Of a stretch of DNA of 64,000 nt, positions 62,066-64,000 are shown in pieces (the first letter of the stretch is position 1; every line of letters starts with the position of its first letter). Origin of the DNA: M55B127 sp034521955 (GTDB lineage Bacteria; Bacillota; Halanaerobiia; Halanaerobiales; M55B127); NCBI GenBank assembly GCA_034521955.1, contig JAXHLT010000003.1:372001-436000 (forward strand). Direction: 5' to 3'. Below the pieces are notes generated by a model. The model saw nothing but the letters and a program-made list of their open reading frames with translations, did not search any database and was not told where the DNA came from. Both the position numbers and the translations under genes were made by a program.

Positions 62066-62833
62066 AAATTTAATTATTTTATCAAACAAATCTTCTTTAT
62101 CAGGACCATAGCTTATAACATGTGATGAGTTTTCATAAACTGTTAGGTCTTTATCATCAGATTGAATATTATGATATATTTTCTTAGAAGCTTTTAGGGG
62201 AACCATTTGATCATTTTTTGAATGAAATATTCTTGTAGGTGCATTTATCTTAGATAGATTAATACGGCATTCAATCATCAGTTTATGTAGTTCAGCAGAC
62301 TGTTTTGTAAAATCTTTAATACTGTAGTTTTCTAAAAGATCTATTAGGTTTGGATCTTCAATATCATTATCAATTGTAAATTTATTATTAACAACCGGAA
62401 CTATGTACTTTAAAATATGAGTTAAAAGTATTTTTCTATTTGTTGTATAAAGTGCAGGTGAGATAAGGCTTAAACTTTTTATTTTAAAGTGTAAAGATGA
62501 TAACATAGATATTAAAGCACCCATTGAAAGTCCAACAAGGTGTATGTTTTCATAATTATTTTGATTGTCTATTAAAAAATCATATATTTTACGTAACCAA
62601 TCTTTACGATTAGTGGTTAGAAAGTCTTTACTATCAGTTCCATGTCCCGGAAGACGGGGAACATAAACAGAATAATTTAATTCATCATATATTTTTTGAG
62701 CAAGTTCTTTCATTTCTCTTGGTGATCCGGTAAACCCGTGAATTAATACAGCAAGATTATTACTATTTCTTTTAAAGAATAATTCTTTTGCAAGTGGATT
62801 TACTTTTGGTTTGTGGTTTAATATATCAAACAT
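62057..62833 (-). CDS. Alpha/beta hydrolase (carboxylesterase/monoacylglycerol lipase-like)
   Basis: The only clear minus-strand gene. A 258-residue serine hydrolase: oxyanion loop AVLIHGFTGSPREMKELA, nucleophile elbow VGLSMGALISM, and the Asp and His of SKNDQMVP and ENSSHVISYG near the C-terminus. The small lid and YVPRLPGHGTDSKDF resemble the Est30/carboxylesterase group. Substrate unknown. It is divergent from the NhaC-like gene and convergent with ogt, with no terminator between the converging ends. Confidence 0.9.
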   Translation of the reverse strand: MFDILNHKPKVNPLAKELFFKRNSNNLAVLIHGFTGSPREMKELAQKIYDELNYSVYVPRLPGHGTDSKDFLTTNRKDWLRKIYDFLIDNQNNYENIHLVGLSMGALISMLSSLHFKIKSLSLISPALYTTNRKILLTHILKYIVPVVNNKFTIDNDIEDPNLIDLLENYSIKDFTKQSAELHKLMIECRINLSKINAPTRIFHSKNDQMVPLKASKKIYHNIQSDDKDLTVYENSSHVISYGPDKEDLFDKIIKFLA

Positions 62834-62856
62834 TATAGTTACCCCCAGTGAAGTTT

Positions 62857-62882
62857 ATTCTTTATAAATAATTCTTTATAAA
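62857..62882. repeat. Tandem 12-bp direct repeat in a divergent promoter region
   Basis: Two perfect copies of ATTCTTTATAAA (62857-62868 and 62871-62882) separated by two bases lie between the divergently transcribed hydrolase and antiporter genes. The repeat period of 14 bases and the position suit an operator, but no regulator gene is adjacent. Confidence 0.6.
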
Positions 62883-62932
62883 ATATTAATAATCCTTTTG
62901 AAAAAATATACAAATTATGTTGGTGATAAGTT

Positions 62933-64000
62933 ATGGTAAAAAGAAATTTAACTTTTAATAAAGCAATAATTCCAGTAATTTCAATGATAATATTTTTAAT
63001 TACTGCCGTCTTAATATGGAATGCTCCAATCCATATTCCATTAATTATGGAACTTATCTTTACAATATTTTTAGCATTGTATTGGGGTTTTAAATGGGAT
63101 GAACTAGAGGAGATGATGTTTTCTAGTTTTGCAAAGATTGGGAATGTCTTAATAATAATTATGCTGATCGGTATGATTATAGGTATTTGGATTGAAAGTG
63201 GTACAGTTCCAACAATGATTTATTATGGTTTAAAGTTTTTAAGACCACAGTATTTTTATGTAATCAGCTTCATATTTTCTTCTATTGTATCGATTTCAAT
63301 AGGTACAGCTTTCGGTACTGTTAGTACAGTAGGTTTAGCGTTAATTAGTATTGCTCAGGGAATGGGAATATCATTACCTATTGCAGCTGGTTCAATTATA
63401 TCTGGCGCTTATGTGGGAGATAGAATGTCTCCACTTTCATCAATTGCAATTTTAACAGCCCATAGTGCAGATGCAAAGATTCATGATATGATCAAAGAAA
63501 TGTTAAAAACTTTTTGGGCTCCATTCATAATATCAGCTATTATATACTTATTAATCGGATTTAACTATAATGGTGGATCATATGAAATATCACAGATCAA
63601 TATATTATTAGATGGATTAATAAATAACTATTTAATTTCATTTGTTATGCTAATTCCGCCACTGATGGTAATAATACTTGCAGTAAGAAAAGTTCCAACT
63701 ATTTTAAACTTAATTATTAATTTAATTATTAGTTCAACAATCGCAATTTTTGTAAGCAAGCTTTCAGTAAGTACTGTAATAAACTCCGTATATTCAGGAG
63801 CTGTTGGAACTACAAACATAAAACTTTTAAATGAACTATTGACTAGAGGTGGACTGTCTAGTATGCTTGAGTTAATTTCTCTAATTATACTTGCAGTTGT
63901 CTTAGGCGGACTATTGGAAAAGCTAGGTATCTTAAATACTATTTTAAGTAAAATTATAAATGCTATAAAAAATAGAAGTCAGTTAATTACAGTTACAATG
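62933..64000 (+). CDS. nhaC: NhaC-family Na+/H+ antiporter (3' partial)
   Basis: An integral membrane protein open to the right edge of the window (356 codons seen). IIMLIGMIIGIWIESGTVPT, YYGLKFLRPQYFYVISFIF, SIGTAFGTVSTVGLALISIA and SGAYVGDRMSPLSSIAILTA are NhaC/ArcD-type antiporter segments. It exchanges cytoplasmic Na+ (or a metabolite) for H+; sodium is likely for a salt-adapted anaerobe, though a malate-lactate or amino-acid variant cannot be excluded. ATG 62933 has only a weak ribosome site (GGTGATAAG). Confidence 0.87.
   Translation, partial: MVKRNLTFNKAIIPVISMIIFLITAVLIWNAPIHIPLIMELIFTIFLALYWGFKWDELEEMMFSSFAKIGNVLIIIMLIGMIIGIWIESGTVPTMIYYGLKFLRPQYFYVISFIFSSIVSISIGTAFGTVSTVGLALISIAQGMGISLPIAAGSIISGAYVGDRMSPLSSIAILTAHSADAKIHDMIKEMLKTFWAPFIISAIIYLLIGFNYNGGSYEISQINILLDGLINNYLISFVMLIPPLMVIILAVRKVPTILNLIINLIISSTIAIFVSKLSVSTVINSVYSGAVGTTNIKLLNELLTRGGLSSMLELISLIILAVVLGGLLEKLGILNTILSKIINAIKNRSQLITVTM

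Noticed and set aside
1..64000. CRISPR arrays, tRNA or rRNA genes, insertion sequences, prophage
   Set aside because: No regularly spaced repeats, no recognisable tRNA cloverleaf or rRNA, and no transposase or integrase frame was seen on either strand.

Overview
The window is a very AT-rich, almost entirely plus-strand piece of a bacterial chromosome. CodY together with HslVU, PolC, a CodV-type neighbourhood and the cell-wall and ribosome genes points to a low-GC Firmicute. A desulforedoxin, an NhaC-type antiporter, an unusual P-type cation ATPase and a binding protein without a lipobox suggest an anaerobic, possibly diderm and salt-adapted member, with Halanaerobiales as my best guess. No rRNA, tRNA, CRISPR array, insertion sequence or prophage was seen. 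The nhaC-like gene at the right edge and the GTPase-like gene at the left edge run out of the window.

Region 1 (about 1-8.1 kb): the end of a cyclic-2,3-diphosphoglycerate-synthetase-like protein, a class II photolyase, then smg(DUF494)-topA and hslV-hslU-codY. Region 2 (8.2-32.7 kb) is the classical housekeeping block: rpsB, tsf, pyrH, frr, a 64-residue unknown, uppS, cdsA, dxr, rseP, ispG, proS, a glycosyltransferase, polC, rimP, nusA, infB, rbfA, nrnA, truB, ribF, rpsO, pnp. It is broken up by clear intrinsic terminators and by candidate S2 and S15 leader RNAs. Region 3 (32.8-45 kb): endonuclease IV, a RadC-like-JAB/DinG fusion helicase, a LysM/SleB-type wall hydrolase, dUTPase, AhcY, thrB and thrC, a DUF2254 membrane protein, a P-type cation ATPase and desulforedoxin. 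thrB and thrC each carry a +1 frameshift.

Region 4 (45-58.3 kb) is a glycerol / glycerophosphodiester utilisation island: a CoA-binding protein and glpK, the ugpA-ugpE-ugpB importer (no ATPase gene), a DUF47/PhoU-like protein with a Pit phosphate transporter, a decayed second ugpE, a HAD phosphatase, a glycerophosphodiester phosphodiesterase, a three-gene flavin/FeS glycerol-3-phosphate oxidation module and the antiterminator GlpP. Four terminator hairpins in this island share one stem sequence. Two of them are preceded by an identical 11-nt loop inside a small alternative hairpin, which looks like a transcription antitermination system. Region 5 (58.3-64 kb): asnS, an exported flavoprotein with SLH-like C-terminal repeats, ogt, a minus-strand alpha/beta hydrolase and a partial NhaC-family antiporter.

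The observations I rate highest are the paired +1 frameshifts in thrB and thrC, both at a CTT-A tetranucleotide; the tandem leader/terminator elements before the phosphate transporter; ribosome-binding sites separated from their start codons by a perfect hairpin (ugpB, smg); the decayed ugpE; and the altered ion-site residues of the P-type ATPase. All product names rest on motif recognition by eye; no search was run.
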